Below are positions 31,837 to 41,673 of a DNA stretch of 64,000 bases, piece by piece; position 1 is the first letter of the stretch, and each line of letters opens with the position of its first letter. Origin of the DNA: Pseudomonas sp. (GTDB lineage Bacteria; Pseudomonadota; Gammaproteobacteria; Pseudomonadales; Pseudomonadaceae); NCBI GenBank assembly GCA_007713455.1, contig VMRT01000006.1, positions 82,487 to 146,486 on the forward strand, written 5' to 3'. The notes beneath the pieces are model-generated. The model saw only the letters and a program-made list of their open reading frames with translations. It did no database searches and was not told where the DNA came from. Both the position numbers and the translations under genes were made by a program.

Positions 31837-33321
31837 TTAGCCTTCCGCTTCGTCCTCCGGGCGGCCGACGCGAACCTGGTTTCGACCTCCGTGCTTGGCG
31901 TCATAGAGCGCCCTGTCCGCCCACGCGATCAACTGATCGATCTCATGCTGCCCGGCATGCGTCTGGGCCACGCCGATGCTAACCGTGATCTCGATGTTGC
32001 CCGCTGCGGTCGTCAATGGCGCCTGCTCGATGGCCATGCGGATCTTCTCAGCCACACTGCGTGCGCCGTCGAGATCTGTATGCGGCAGTGCAATTGCAAA
32101 CTCCTCTCCACCGAGACGGCCGAACAGATCGTGCACGCGCAGCATGCTGGCGCATGTCGCCGTGAACTGCTTGAGTACCGCGTCGCCGATCGGATGGCCG
32201 TGCACATCGTTGACACGTTTGAAGTGGTCGATGTCGAGCATCAGCAGGCTCAGGCTTTCATCGTGGCGGCGAGCCCGGGCAAGCTCGGCCTCCAGGCCGG
32301 TCAGGAACGATCGACGGCTGCTCACCCCCGTCAGCACATCGGTATTGGCCAGCTGCGCCAGTTGATCGTGAGCCTGACGCAGCTTTTCCGTGCTCTGGAA
32401 ATAGCGGTTGCTCAGGACGAATATCAGCAGCGCGACCGCCGCCAGCAGCAGCGAGATGATGCCAGCGGAGGCAATCAGCAGCTCCCGGCGCTGATCGAAC
32501 GCAGCCATGAAATCCTTCGGCGACAACAGCACCACGACCACGACCCCATCATCGGCGAGCCGCCGGTAGGCGCCCAGACGATACTCACCATCGATCGCGC
32601 TCACCCCTTCGTAATAACCGCGCGCAGGGGCATTCGGATCGAAATAGGGCTTGTCTTCCGGCACCTTGAAACGCCCGTAACGACCGACGACGGGCGCTCC
32701 CGCGGCAATCGCACGCAAGCTGCGATCAGTGCCAACCAGCGCGATGCTGCCATTGGGGCCCACGTTTATCTGCTGGTAGTAGTCAGCGAAGAAGCTGGTG
32801 GGAATGGAGAGCACCAGAACGCCGGCGAATTCACCGTCTTGATGAATGGGACGAGTGAACTGGATGGTCCACTGTTTCGACACCCTGCCCAGCACCGGCT
32901 TGCTGATGAACAGGCGGTCTTCCCCGGGGTGGTCCCGATGTACGCGGAAATGCTCGCGATCACTTAGATCCACAGGCTTGATATTCGCGTCGAGGTTGGA
33001 AAAAACCAGTCGGCCGTCCTTGTCGATCACTGCCAGTTGCGTGAGGAAATTGCCATAGACAGCCAGCTCCTCGTCCACATAACTGGCGAAATCGGCGTGC
33101 TCCAGCACGTCTTCGCGCATATCCAGGAGCACGGTATCCATCAGTCTTATCACGCTGTGCACATGCGCCTCGAAGGCGGTGGCCAGGTTCATCGCGTCGT
33201 TGCGCGCGGCGTCCGTAGCGAGGACGCGCTCGTGCTTTATCTCATTGATAACGAAGACCCACATTGGCACCAGCGTCAGGGTCAATATGAGTGCCGCCAG
33301 TAGTCCTGCCTTGCGTTTCAA
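31837..33321 (-). CDS. Membrane diguanylate cyclase with periplasmic dCache sensor
   Basis: 494 aa. A membrane segment (about residues 7-25), a periplasmic Cache-type sensor (about 35-280), a second membrane segment (about 283-308), then a GGDEF domain (about 325-485). The active-site loop is GGEEF, and an inhibitory I-site RVHD lies five residues before it, so it should be an active, product-inhibited c-di-GMP synthase. The ligand is unknown. It is convergent with ppa. Confidence 0.9.
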   Translation of the reverse strand: MKRKAGLLAALILTLTLVPMWVFVINEIKHERVLATDAARNDAMNLATAFEAHVHSVIRLMDTVLLDMREDVLEHADFASYVDEELAVYGNFLTQLAVIDKDGRLVFSNLDANIKPVDLSDREHFRVHRDHPGEDRLFISKPVLGRVSKQWTIQFTRPIHQDGEFAGVLVLSIPTSFFADYYQQINVGPNGSIALVGTDRSLRAIAAGAPVVGRYGRFKVPEDKPYFDPNAPARGYYEGVSAIDGEYRLGAYRRLADDGVVVVVLLSPKDFMAAFDQRRELLIASAGIISLLLAAVALLIFVLSNRYFQSTEKLRQAHDQLAQLANTDVLTGVSSRRSFLTGLEAELARARRHDESLSLLMLDIDHFKRVNDVHGHPIGDAVLKQFTATCASMLRVHDLFGRLGGEEFAIALPHTDLDGARSVAEKIRMAIEQAPLTTAAGNIEITVSIGVAQTHAGQHEIDQLIAWADRALYDAKHGGRNQVRVGRPEDEAEG

Positions 33322-33484
33322 GCTTCCGCTCCGTCGCGTCCTACGCGAAGTTCTTGTTCTGGAAGCTACCAGACGCGCGCTTGTGCCCGCCGGACACGTT
33401 GTCGCAGCTCAGCTGCCACGCCCGCGCAGCAGGCACTGCGAACCCAGGTCATCGCGTCAACGGCGAGGTCTCTACTGCACTCGG

Positions 33485-33515
33485 TGGGAATACCCACTGC
33501 TTTAGCAGGGATTCC
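33485..33515. repeat. Nested hairpin upstream of the substrate-binding lipoprotein gene
   Basis: Outer arms GGGAAT/ATTCCC enclose an inner perfect hairpin CTGCT-TT-AGCAG. It lies about 50 bp before the ATG at 33568 in a 246-bp spacer between divergent genes. It could be a repeat unit or a leader structure. No other gene or clear promoter was seen in that spacer. Confidence 0.45.
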
Positions 33516-33567
33516 CGTGACCGTACGGTTTCGCTATGGTGGCATTCAGGTATCACGGAGTGATCGC

Positions 33568-34500
33568 ATGGTCCGGGGCTCAATCCTATTGCTGATGTTC
33601 ATCGCCTTGCTCGGCTGCCAGCCCGACCCGGACTCCGTCCGGGTCGGCAGTAACCGCTGGCTCGGCTATGCACCGTTCTATCTGGCGGACGAGCTGCAAT
33701 GGACGGCCCCGAGCGGTGTTCGCCTGGTCGAATACCCAACCACCACCGGCGTATTGCGCGGTTTCCGCAACGGCATGCTAGATGCAGCCATGCTCACCCT
33801 GGACGAAACGCTGCTGCTGCAGGCGAGCTCCGATCTGAATCTGGAGATCGTCCTGATCGCGAGCGTCTCCGCCGGCGCGGACGTCCTCTTCGCCCGCGCG
33901 CCGATAGCCACCCTCGACGACCTACGTGGCCGGCGAATCGGCGTGGAGAACACTGCGCTTGGTGCCTATTTCCTTTCCCGTGTGCTGGATCAGACGCAGC
34001 TGACCATTGCAGACTTAGAGGTGGTCAGCCTGCCGGTGCATGAGCAGGCCGAGGCGTATGCCGCCGGCCGTGTCGATGCGGTCATCACCTTCGCCTCGGA
34101 AGGGCCAGCGCTGGAGGCCAGCGGCGCGCGCCGCATCTTCGACAGCCGCCAACTGCCCGGCGAGATCGTCGACGTCTTGGTGGTCGACCGCCAGCGCGTC
34201 AATCCCGAGCAGCGCAGGCGTCTCAGGGCACTCTGGTTCGACGCCCTGCGCGCCTGGCAGGATCATCGCAACGAAACCGACCCGCGCCTGCTCGCACGCC
34301 TGGGCCTGACGCCCGCTGCGCTGCAGGTCACTCTCGACGGTCTGCTCATGGGCGACCCTGCGGTTAATCGCGAATGGCTCCATGACGGCCAGCTGCGCCG
34401 CAGCATCAAGCGCCTGAGCCGGTACATGAGCGAACGACAACTGCTGAACAACATCCGGCATGAGGGGCTGGCCCCCCGCTGTGAGGTGCTCGAATGCTGA
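33568..34500 (+). CDS. NMT1/ThiY-like substrate-binding lipoprotein
   Basis: 310 aa. It has a lipoprotein signal with lipobox LLGC (Cys about residue 17) and then a periplasmic binding-protein fold of the SsuA/ThiY/NMT1 type (VGSNRWLGYAPFYLADE..., LRGRRIGVENTALGAYFLSR). GGAG lies 7 nt before the ATG. No ABC permease or ATPase gene is adjacent. Instead the stop overlaps the start of a membrane GGDEF-EAL gene, so this protein probably reports ligand binding to that sensor rather than feeding a transporter. That is inference from context. Confidence 0.82.
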   Translation: MVRGSILLLMFIALLGCQPDPDSVRVGSNRWLGYAPFYLADELQWTAPSGVRLVEYPTTTGVLRGFRNGMLDAAMLTLDETLLLQASSDLNLEIVLIASVSAGADVLFARAPIATLDDLRGRRIGVENTALGAYFLSRVLDQTQLTIADLEVVSLPVHEQAEAYAAGRVDAVITFASEGPALEASGARRIFDSRQLPGEIVDVLVVDRQRVNPEQRRRLRALWFDALRAWQDHRNETDPRLLARLGLTPAALQVTLDGLLMGDPAVNREWLHDGQLRRSIKRLSRYMSERQLLNNIRHEGLAPRCEVLEC

Positions 34501-36884
34501 CAAGACTGTCGCTGCGAAAATCGCTGCCCCTGCTGCTGGGCATCTTCGGCCTGATGTTCACGGTGCTCTTGACCACCTGGCACCTGCCGACGCGCATCGA
34601 GGAAACGCTTACCGACTGGCGCGACCACACTGCACAGCACCTCGCCCTGCTGCAGAGCAGCCTGAGCGACCATCGCCGGCTGGGGCGCAACGCCGAGCTG
34701 GAGACGGAGCTGGCCGACCTGGCGAGCCTGGAGGGGGTGCGCTGGGCGATGGTGATCGGCCCTGACCTGCAGATAATCGCCACCACCCGGCTGGGCCTGA
34801 CCGCCGAGCGCCTGGAGCTGATCGACGCCGCCGCGCTCAAGTCCCATGTCGACAGCGGTCGTCCCGCCTGGGCCGGCGAAGGCGCGCGACAGCTGGCGAT
34901 CTACCCACTGGACCGTGTCGCGCAGAACGGCACGCCGGTGCGCGAAGCGCTGCTGGCTGAATACGACTTCACGCCGATGCTCGCGCAGACCAAACGTGAC
35001 GCCTGGTTCTATCTGGCCCAGACCCTGACGTTATTGCTGCTGCTCGGCCTGATCCTCAACCGCATCTACGGACGCCTGCTGACGCGCCGCCTGGCGCGCA
35101 TCGACCAGGCCGCACGGCAGTTCGCCATCGACCAGCGGCCACAGACCCTGGCGGTGGCCGGCCGCGATGAGATCGGCCGGCTCGCCGCCACCCTCAGTCG
35201 CATGATGAACCAGCTGCACGAGCGGCAGCTGGCCCTCAGCGAAAGCGAGCAGCTGCTGCGCGACCTGGTCGACACGGCGCCAATCGGTATGCTGGTGGTC
35301 GACCGCGAACTGCGCGTGCTGCAGGCCAACCCAGCGGCTGCCGCCCTGTTCGGCTGCACGCCGGAGGAGCTCGTCGGCAACCTGCCGGACGACCGCCTGA
35401 CCGAACGCGATGCCACCGCACGCCTGCGCAGCACGCCGGCGAACACGACACTGGAGTTGACCGGCCGCCGCAACGGTCAGGACGTTCCGCTGGAGATCAG
35501 CTGCACGCCCTTCCAGCGCTACGGCGTGCGCCATTTCCTGGTCCTGCTGCGCGATATCAGCGACCGACTGCGCGCCGAGCAACGACTACGCTTTCTCGCC
35601 CATTTCGATCCGCTGACCCAGCTGGCAAACCGCAACTACCTGATGCAGCGCCTCGACCAGCTGTTGGCAGCCCGCCTGCCGCTGAGCCTGCTCTACCTCG
35701 ATCTGGACCACTTCAAGCGCATCAACGACAGCCTCGGCCATGAAGTCGGGGACAAGCTGCTGATACAGATCGGCGATCGCCTCGGCCAGCTGATGCCAGA
35801 AAAATCCCTGCTTTCGCGCACCGGTGGCGACGAGTTCATGCTGCTGCTCGACGGCAGCGATGCCCGGCGTGCAGAATAACTCTCGCAAGTCATCATCGAC
35901 CGCTTCGAGCAGCCGGTGCGCATCGGTCAGTACGAGTGCTTCGTCAGCCCGAGCATCGGCATCGCGGTCAGCGACGGCCGGCACAGCGCCACCGAGCTGC
36001 TCAAGCGCGTCGACCTGGCGCTGTACGCGGCCAAGGATGCCGGACGCAATCGCACCGTCATCTACAACGAAGCACTCAGCGACGCGGCCGCCAGCCGCCG
36101 TGAACTGGAGCAGGCACTGCGGCGCGCGCTGGATCACGAAGAGTTCGTGCTGCATTACCAGCCGCAGGTCAACGCCCAGGGTGAACCGGAAGTCATGGAG
36201 GCCCTGCTGCGCTGGGCTTCTCCGGACCGCGGCCTGGTGCCGCCCGGGGTGTTCATTCCGGTACTGGAAGAGAGCGGCATGATCATCGAAGCGACCCGAT
36301 GGGTGTTTCGTGAGGCCTGCCGACAGGCTTGTCGCTGGCACGCCATGGGGCATGCGCTGCGCATTGCGGTCAACCTCTCGCCACTGGACTTCCGCCAGGC
36401 GGATCTGGCCGGCAGCCTGCTGGCGATTCTCGAGGAAGAAGGCGCATCAGCAAGCATGCTGGAACTGGAGGTCACCGAGAGTGCGCTGCTCGAAGCCGAT
36501 GAGCATGTCCAGCAGACCCTCGGCCGCCTGAAGGCCGCCGGGCTGCCGCTACTGCTCGACGACTTCGGCACCGGCTATGCCTCGCTGACCTATCTGCAAC
36601 GCTTCCGCTTCGATGGCATCAAGATCGACCGCGAATTCGTCAGCGGGCTGCCGGATAGCGAGCAGTCGGTCGCGCTGGTGCGCGGCATCCTCACCATGGC
36701 CAGCCACCTCGGCCTGCACGTGGTCGCCGAAGGCGTGGAGAACGAACGCCAGGCGGCGTTCCTGCGCCTCAACGGCTGCCCCAGCTTGCAGGGATTCCAC
36801 TACGCACGGCCGCAGCCGGCCGCGCAGTGCCGCCTGCAGCAGAATGGCCGACCGATCAACCTGCAGCTGCCGCTGGACGGATAA
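34494..36884 (+). pseudogene. Membrane PAS-GGDEF-EAL c-di-GMP protein interrupted by one in-frame stop
   Basis: The full frame would encode 796 aa. Two membrane segments (about residues 10-28 and 175-195) flank a periplasmic region, followed by HAMP (about 200-250), PAS (about 255-365), GGDEF (about 375-525, with TGGDEF) and EAL (about 535-785, with EALLRW, DDFGTGYASL, KIDREF and AEGVE). A single TAA at 35877-35879, inside the GGDEF domain, cuts it after residue 461; the same frame continues without shift to 36884. A CAA, CAG or GAA codon is the likely ancestor. The EAL part could restart at GTG 35916, but I see no good ribosome site. It overlaps the upstream lipoprotein gene by 7 nt. Confidence 0.85.
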
Positions 36885-36918
36885 GCACCGACCGGCGTGC
36901 CAGCATTAAGCCTGCAAT

Positions 36919-36933
36919 TGCGAACAGTTCGCA
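36919..36933. promoter_or_regulatory. Perfect inverted repeat upstream of the ECF sigma gene
   Basis: TGCGAA-CAG-TTCGCA, 40 bp before the sigma factor ATG, fits a dimeric regulator site. It does not match the Fur consensus. The regulator is unknown. Confidence 0.4.
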
Positions 36934-36973
36934 TCTGGGATAGTTTCGTTGCCCCTCTCGGTGGCACGCTCCC

Positions 36974-37471
36974 ATGCGCGACAACAACAAGATTTCCGAT
37001 TCCTGCCTGCAGTGTTACGTCCATCATCGGCAGCAACTGGTCGCCCATCTCACGCGCCTCGGCGGCCGCCGCGCGCTGGCCGAGGACCTGGCGCAGGATG
37101 CCTGGCTGAAGCTCGCCCAGGTCATGCCCGAGCAACGTCTCGACAATCCCAAGGCCTATCTCTTTCGCATCGCCACCAACCTCTTGCGTGATGCCCTGCG
37201 CCATCGCGCGCTTGTCGGTGTCAGCGACGAGGCACCGCTGGAACTGATCGAAGCCGTGCAGGCCGATCCCTGCGCTCTGGTTGAAAACCACTGCGCGTTG
37301 CAATGCGTGCTGCGCCAGCTCGATGACCTGCCGCCGCGTTGCCGCGAGGTGTTCGAACTGGCCCGGCTGGAAGGTCTCAGCCAGGCCGAGATAGCCGGAC
37401 GCCTTGGCATCTCGGTGAATACCGTGATCGCCCAGCTGGCCAAGGCGCGCCAGCGGCTGGAGCGGCCGTAA
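36974..37471 (+). CDS. FecI-like ECF sigma factor
   Basis: 165 aa with sigma region 2 (AEDLAQDAWLKLAQV...NPKAYLFRIATNLLRD) and region 4 (LPPRCREVFELARLEGLSQAEIAGRLGIS). This is the FecI/iron-starvation class. No FecR anti-sigma or TonB receptor gene follows, unlike typical FecIR-receptor sets. It sits about 200 bp before the siderophore operon on the same strand, so it probably controls siderophore synthesis or uptake; the target promoter cannot be told from this window. Confidence 0.88.
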   Translation: MRDNNKISDSCLQCYVHHRQQLVAHLTRLGGRRALAEDLAQDAWLKLAQVMPEQRLDNPKAYLFRIATNLLRDALRHRALVGVSDEAPLELIEAVQADPCALVENHCALQCVLRQLDDLPPRCREVFELARLEGLSQAEIAGRLGISVNTVIAQLAKARQRLERP

Positions 37472-37536
37472 CTTTTTTCTTCGACGCCGTAATGGTTTTT
37501 CCGCGCTAATTCGTCTTGCCTGTGCCCTTGCGCAAT

Positions 37537-37551
37537 TGAGATTTATTCTCG
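37537..37551 (+). promoter_or_regulatory. Fur-box-like site before the siderophore operon
   Basis: TGAGATT-T-ATTCTCG follows the 7-1-7 Fur pattern (TGATAAT-N-ATTATCA) at about 10 of 14 positions and is close to the GAGAAT-N-ATTCTC variants seen in pseudomonads. It lies about 115 bp before the first siderophore gene, consistent with iron repression. Confidence 0.5.
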
Positions 37552-37667
37552 ACTAACCAGCATCCTCGCAGATGCTTTCGTGCGGTCCAGCCGCCAGACA
37601 AGAAACCACCGAAGCCGCCAAAACGGCCCGCTCCGGGTCGCGGCCGCGCTCGGCCCGAGGAATGTGC

Positions 37668-39191
37668 ATGACCACGTCCAGTACCGTAGTGCCCTTCGCC
37701 CCCGGCCCCGTCAGCAACGGGCTGTTCACCCGCAGCAATCACGATGACTACCGCCAGCTCATGCAGCAGGGGCTGAACTTGGTGCAGCAGTGTCTGCAGC
37801 GCCAGCAGCAGCCGTTCAGCGGCATCCTTCCGCAGGAACTGGCCGCCGATTTCGAACGCGTCGATCTGGAGCGCCCACTGGGCGATGCCGGCGCCGCGCT
37901 GCGCGAACTGGATCAGCTTTATCTGCGCGACGCGGTGTACTTCCACCATCCGCGCTACGTCGCCCACCTCAACTGCCCGGTGGTGTTGCCGGCGCTGCTC
38001 GCCGAAGTGCTGGTGTCGTCGCTCAATTCGTCGCTGGACACCTGGGACCAGAGCGCCGGCGGGACGCTGATCGAACAACGCCTGATCGACTGGACCTGCA
38101 CGCGCATCGGCCTTGGCAGCCAGGCCGACGGCGTGTTCACCAGCGGCGGCACCCAGTCCAACCTGATGGGGCTGCTGCTGGCCCGAGAGCACGTCTGCAA
38201 CCGTTTGCCCGGTCACGGCGGCAACCTGCGTCATGGTCTCCCGGCCGAGGCCGCCGGGCTGCGCATCTTCGCCTCCCGCGCCAGCCACTTCAGCGTGCAG
38301 AAATCCGCCGCGCTGCTGGGTCTGGGCTACGACGCGGTACGCAGCATCGAAACCGACAGCGCCCAGTGCATGAGCGTAGCGGCGCTGGCCCAGGCCCTGG
38401 CGGACTGTCAGCGCCTGGGCGAGCGGCCCATGGCCGTGGTCGCCACCGCCGGCACCACCGACTTCGGCAGCATCGACCCGCTGCCGGAGATCGCCGCGCT
38501 TTGCCAGCACTATGGCGTCTGGCTGCATGTGGATGCCGCCTACGGTGGCGGCCTGCTGGTCGCACTGCGCTACCGCGACTGGCTGGCCGGCATCGAGCAC
38601 GCCGACTCGGTCACCGTCGACTATCACAAGTCGTTCTTTCAGCCGGTCAGCTGCAGCGGCTTCTTCGTCCGCCAGCGTCAGCACCTGAGCTACATCACCC
38701 ACCACGCCGACTACCTCAATCCGCGCAGCCAGACCCGCGAGGGCACGCCGAACCTGGTCAACAAGAGCATCCAGACCACCCGCCGCTTCGACGCGCTGAA
38801 ACTCTGGCTGACCCTGCGCATCCTCGGCGCCGAACACATCGGCGCGATGTTCGAGGAGGTCATCGACCGCGCTGCCGACACCCATCGTCTGCTCGCCGAG
38901 GACCCGGCCTTCGAGGTCTTCGCCCCGCGCCTGAGCACGCTGGTGTTCCGTTTCGTCGCCCCAGGTGTGGCCGACGAGCGCCTGGACGAGATCAACCGCG
39001 AAATCCGCAAGGCGATCTTCCGCTCCGGCGCGGCGGTCATCGCCGCCACCGTGGTCAAGGGCCGGCAGTACCTCAAGTTCACCCTGCTCAACCCGGAAAC
39101 CACGCTGGACGACCTGCGCACCATCGTCGAGCTGATTCGCGGCCACGGCACTCGCCTGCTCGACGGCCTACCCACCGCCGCCAACCAGTAA
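37668..39191 (+). CDS. PLP-dependent lysine/ornithine decarboxylase of siderophore pathway (DesA/DfoJ type)
   Basis: 507 aa group II decarboxylase. The PLP lysine is in TVDYHKSFFQP (about residue 321), and the cofactor segments TSGGTQSNLMG and HVDAAYGGG are present. In desferrioxamine and bisucaberin pathways this enzyme makes cadaverine from lysine; putrescine from ornithine is the other option and cannot be excluded. The ATG at 37668 is chosen because GAGGA lies about 7 nt upstream; the frame is open further upstream. It is first gene of a six-gene operon. Confidence 0.85.
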   Translation: MTTSSTVVPFAPGPVSNGLFTRSNHDDYRQLMQQGLNLVQQCLQRQQQPFSGILPQELAADFERVDLERPLGDAGAALRELDQLYLRDAVYFHHPRYVAHLNCPVVLPALLAEVLVSSLNSSLDTWDQSAGGTLIEQRLIDWTCTRIGLGSQADGVFTSGGTQSNLMGLLLAREHVCNRLPGHGGNLRHGLPAEAAGLRIFASRASHFSVQKSAALLGLGYDAVRSIETDSAQCMSVAALAQALADCQRLGERPMAVVATAGTTDFGSIDPLPEIAALCQHYGVWLHVDAAYGGGLLVALRYRDWLAGIEHADSVTVDYHKSFFQPVSCSGFFVRQRQHLSYITHHADYLNPRSQTREGTPNLVNKSIQTTRRFDALKLWLTLRILGAEHIGAMFEEVIDRAADTHRLLAEDPAFEVFAPRLSTLVFRFVAPGVADERLDEINREIRKAIFRSGAAVIAATVVKGRQYLKFTLLNPETTLDDLRTIVELIRGHGTRLLDGLPTAANQ

Positions 39192-39202
39192 GGAGATCGC
39201 AC

Positions 39203-40522
39203 ATGAACAAGATGTATGACTTCATTGGCATCGGCATTGGCCCGTTCAACCTCGGCTTGGCCTGCCTGGCCGAACCCATCGACGGGCTCGATTGCCTGTT
39301 TCTCGACCGCGCCGAGGGCTTCAACTGGCATCCCGGCATGATGCTCGACAGCGCCACCCTGCAGACGCCGTTCATGGCCGATCTGGTGACCCTCGCTGAC
39401 CCAACCAGCCGCTTCAGCTTTCTCAACTACGCCAAGCAGGTCGGGCGGCTGTACGCCTTCTACATCAAGGAAGATTTCTTCCTGATGCGCCGCGAGTACA
39501 ACCAGTACTGCCAGTGGGTGGTCGAGCAGCTCGACAGCCTGCGTTTCGAGCACTTCGTCCAACAGGTCGACTACCTCGACGAGCGCCGCTGCTATCGGGT
39601 GCGCGGCGTGCACACGCGTAGCGGCGAGGGCTTCGAGTTCCTCACCCGCCGTCTGGTGCTCGGCACCGGCACCACGCCCCATCTGCCGACCTGTTGCGAG
39701 GCACTGGCCGAGCACGTCAGCCACAGCGGCAACTACCTGCAGGACAAGTCGCGACTGCAGGGCAAGCGCTCGATTACCGTGGTCGGCAGCGGCCAGAGCG
39801 CGGCGGAGATCTACTACGACCTGTTGCAGGAAATCGACCGCCACGACTATCAGTTGAACTGGATCACCCGCGCGCCGCGCTTCTTCCCGCTGGAATACAC
39901 CAAGCTGACGCTGGAAATGACCAGCCCGGAGTACATCGACTACTTCCACAGCCTGCCGCGCAGCACCCGGGAAAAGCTCATCGACAGTCAGAAGGGCCTG
40001 TACAAGGGCATCAACGCCACGCTGATCAACGCCATCTACGACGAGCTGTACAACCAGAGCCTCAAGGGCGAGGTGCCGACCCAGCTGCTGACCAACGCCG
40101 AGCTGCGTCGCTGCCAGCGCCTGAGCGATGGCACGCTGGAGCTGGAGTTCTTCCAGCATGAGCTGGAGCAGGGCTATCGCCACCGCTGCGACGCACTGGT
40201 GATGGCCAGCGGGTACCAGTACCGCCTGCCGCGCTGCATCCAGCCGATTGCCGAGCGCATCGCCTGGCAGGCACCGGAACGCTTTGCCGTGGCGCGCAAC
40301 TACAGCATCGACCGCAACGGCGGTGAGGTCTTCGTACAAAACGCCGGGCTCGTCGATCACGGTCTGGTCACGCCGGATCTCGGCATGGGCTGCTACCGCA
40401 ACGCCTCAATCCTGCGCGAGATCTGCGGGCGCGAGCACTACGCGGTGGAGACGAAGATCGCCTTCCAGCAGTTCAGCCTTCCGCAATCGCTGGCACCGCA
40501 GGGCGCGGTGGCGGCGCGATGA
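39203..40522 (+). CDS. FAD/NADPH diamine N-monooxygenase (DesB/DfoA, IucD/PvdA family)
   Basis: 439 aa. It hydroxylates one amine of cadaverine or putrescine to start hydroxamate formation. The FAD motif GIGIGPFNLGLA is at the N-terminus, the NADPH motif VVGSGQSAAEIYYDL near residue 200, and the C-terminal family motif with GLVTPDLGMGCYRNA. AAGGAG lies 8 nt before the ATG, 11 bp after the decarboxylase gene. Its stop overlaps the next start (ATGA). Confidence 0.93.
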   Translation: MNKMYDFIGIGIGPFNLGLACLAEPIDGLDCLFLDRAEGFNWHPGMMLDSATLQTPFMADLVTLADPTSRFSFLNYAKQVGRLYAFYIKEDFFLMRREYNQYCQWVVEQLDSLRFEHFVQQVDYLDERRCYRVRGVHTRSGEGFEFLTRRLVLGTGTTPHLPTCCEALAEHVSHSGNYLQDKSRLQGKRSITVVGSGQSAAEIYYDLLQEIDRHDYQLNWITRAPRFFPLEYTKLTLEMTSPEYIDYFHSLPRSTREKLIDSQKGLYKGINATLINAIYDELYNQSLKGEVPTQLLTNAELRRCQRLSDGTLELEFFQHELEQGYRHRCDALVMASGYQYRLPRCIQPIAERIAWQAPERFAVARNYSIDRNGGEVFVQNAGLVDHGLVTPDLGMGCYRNASILREICGREHYAVETKIAFQQFSLPQSLAPQGAVAAR

Positions 40523-41673
40523 CGCTGCGACGCGCGCTGATCGGCATGACGCTGCTGGCGGTGCTCGGCGACAGCCTGCTGATGCCGTTCTACCCGCAGT
40601 ACTTCGCCGAGCGCTTCGGCGAACTGCGCAGCGAGCAGGTCGGGCTTTACCTGGCTGCGGTGTGCCTGGTGGCGATGCTTGCCTTGCCGCTGTGGGTGCG
40701 CCTGTCCAGGCATGCGCATCCGCTGCGCCTGCTGATCTTCGGCCAGTTGATGGCTGGGCTGCTGGCGCTGGCCTGCGCGGCGATCGAGCAGCAATGGCTG
40801 TTCTGGCCGGTGTCGCTGACGATGATCGCCTTCAAGGCCAGCTACCTGCTGATGTATCCCTACGTCATGGGCCTGGTGGGCACCGACCAGCAGGTGCGCA
40901 CCATCGGCCTGCTCTCGGTGGTGGTGCATCTGGGCGCAATCGCAGGCGCGACGCTGGGCGGCGGGGTGCTGCATTACCTCAGTCCGGCGCGGATGTTCGT
41001 GCTGATGGGCCTGATGGATTTCGTGCAGATGGCTGTCAGCCTGCTCTTGTTGCGCCATGCGCCGCAACCGACTCGGGTCGATGCAAGCACGCCACCGCGG
41101 CCGCGCGGGGAGCACCTGGCCATTGCCCGGCTGTGCCTGCTGATGCTGGCGTTCTACTTCTGCATCTACCTGGCGCGGCCGTTCTTCACGGTGTACTGGG
41201 AACAGCTCGGCGGGCCTCAGGCAAGCTGGATCACCGGCCTGGTCTACGCCATTCCCGGCATGCTGGCGCTGCTCGCCCTGGCCCTGCATTACCACGCCGG
41301 CCAGCACCTGACCGCCTGGCTGCTGCTGGGCGCGGCCGGGCTGGCGTTGCAGGGCATCGAGCAGATGCCGCTGGTACTGACCGGCCGCGTGCTGTTCGGC
41401 TGGGCGCTGTACCAGCTCACCGTCGCGTTGGATGCGCGGCTGTTCGCCCTCAGCCGGCCGGAGCATTACGGCCGCGACTACAGCCTGATCAACATCTTCC
41501 AGAATCTCGGCGTGCTCGCCGCGTCGTGGCTCGCCGGGCTGGTAGTGCGCGATGCCGGCCTCGCCGCGCCGTTCTTCCTGTCCGCCATCGGCCTCGTTCT
41601 CACCGCCTGCGTACTGCGCTGGCTGCTGGCTTCAGCACCAGTCAGTGCGCCCCTCTGTGGAGCCAAATCATGA
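40519..41673 (+). CDS. MFS transporter, putative siderophore exporter
   Basis: 384 aa with about 11-12 hydrophobic segments and an MFS-like layout. It lies within the siderophore operon and overlaps both neighbours by 4 nt, so export of the finished siderophore is the natural role. Import of a ferric complex is less likely but possible. The substrate is inferred only from context. Confidence 0.8.
   Translation: MTLRRALIGMTLLAVLGDSLLMPFYPQYFAERFGELRSEQVGLYLAAVCLVAMLALPLWVRLSRHAHPLRLLIFGQLMAGLLALACAAIEQQWLFWPVSLTMIAFKASYLLMYPYVMGLVGTDQQVRTIGLLSVVVHLGAIAGATLGGGVLHYLSPARMFVLMGLMDFVQMAVSLLLLRHAPQPTRVDASTPPRPRGEHLAIARLCLLMLAFYFCIYLARPFFTVYWEQLGGPQASWITGLVYAIPGMLALLALALHYHAGQHLTAWLLLGAAGLALQGIEQMPLVLTGRVLFGWALYQLTVALDARLFALSRPEHYGRDYSLINIFQNLGVLAASWLAGLVVRDAGLAAPFFLSAIGLVLTACVLRWLLASAPVSAPLCGAKS

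Noticed and set aside
36912..36927. A CTG-N10-CAG match resembling a LexA box upstream of the sigma gene
   Set aside because: The inner bases lack the TATATA pattern of real SOS boxes, and the match is expected often by chance.
37790..40522. A 910-codon open frame spanning the decarboxylase and continuing into the monooxygenase
   Set aside because: Its first part is a shadow frame of the decarboxylase rich in Arg/Pro/Gly. Only the part after 39203 is real, as the separate monooxygenase with its own ribosome site.
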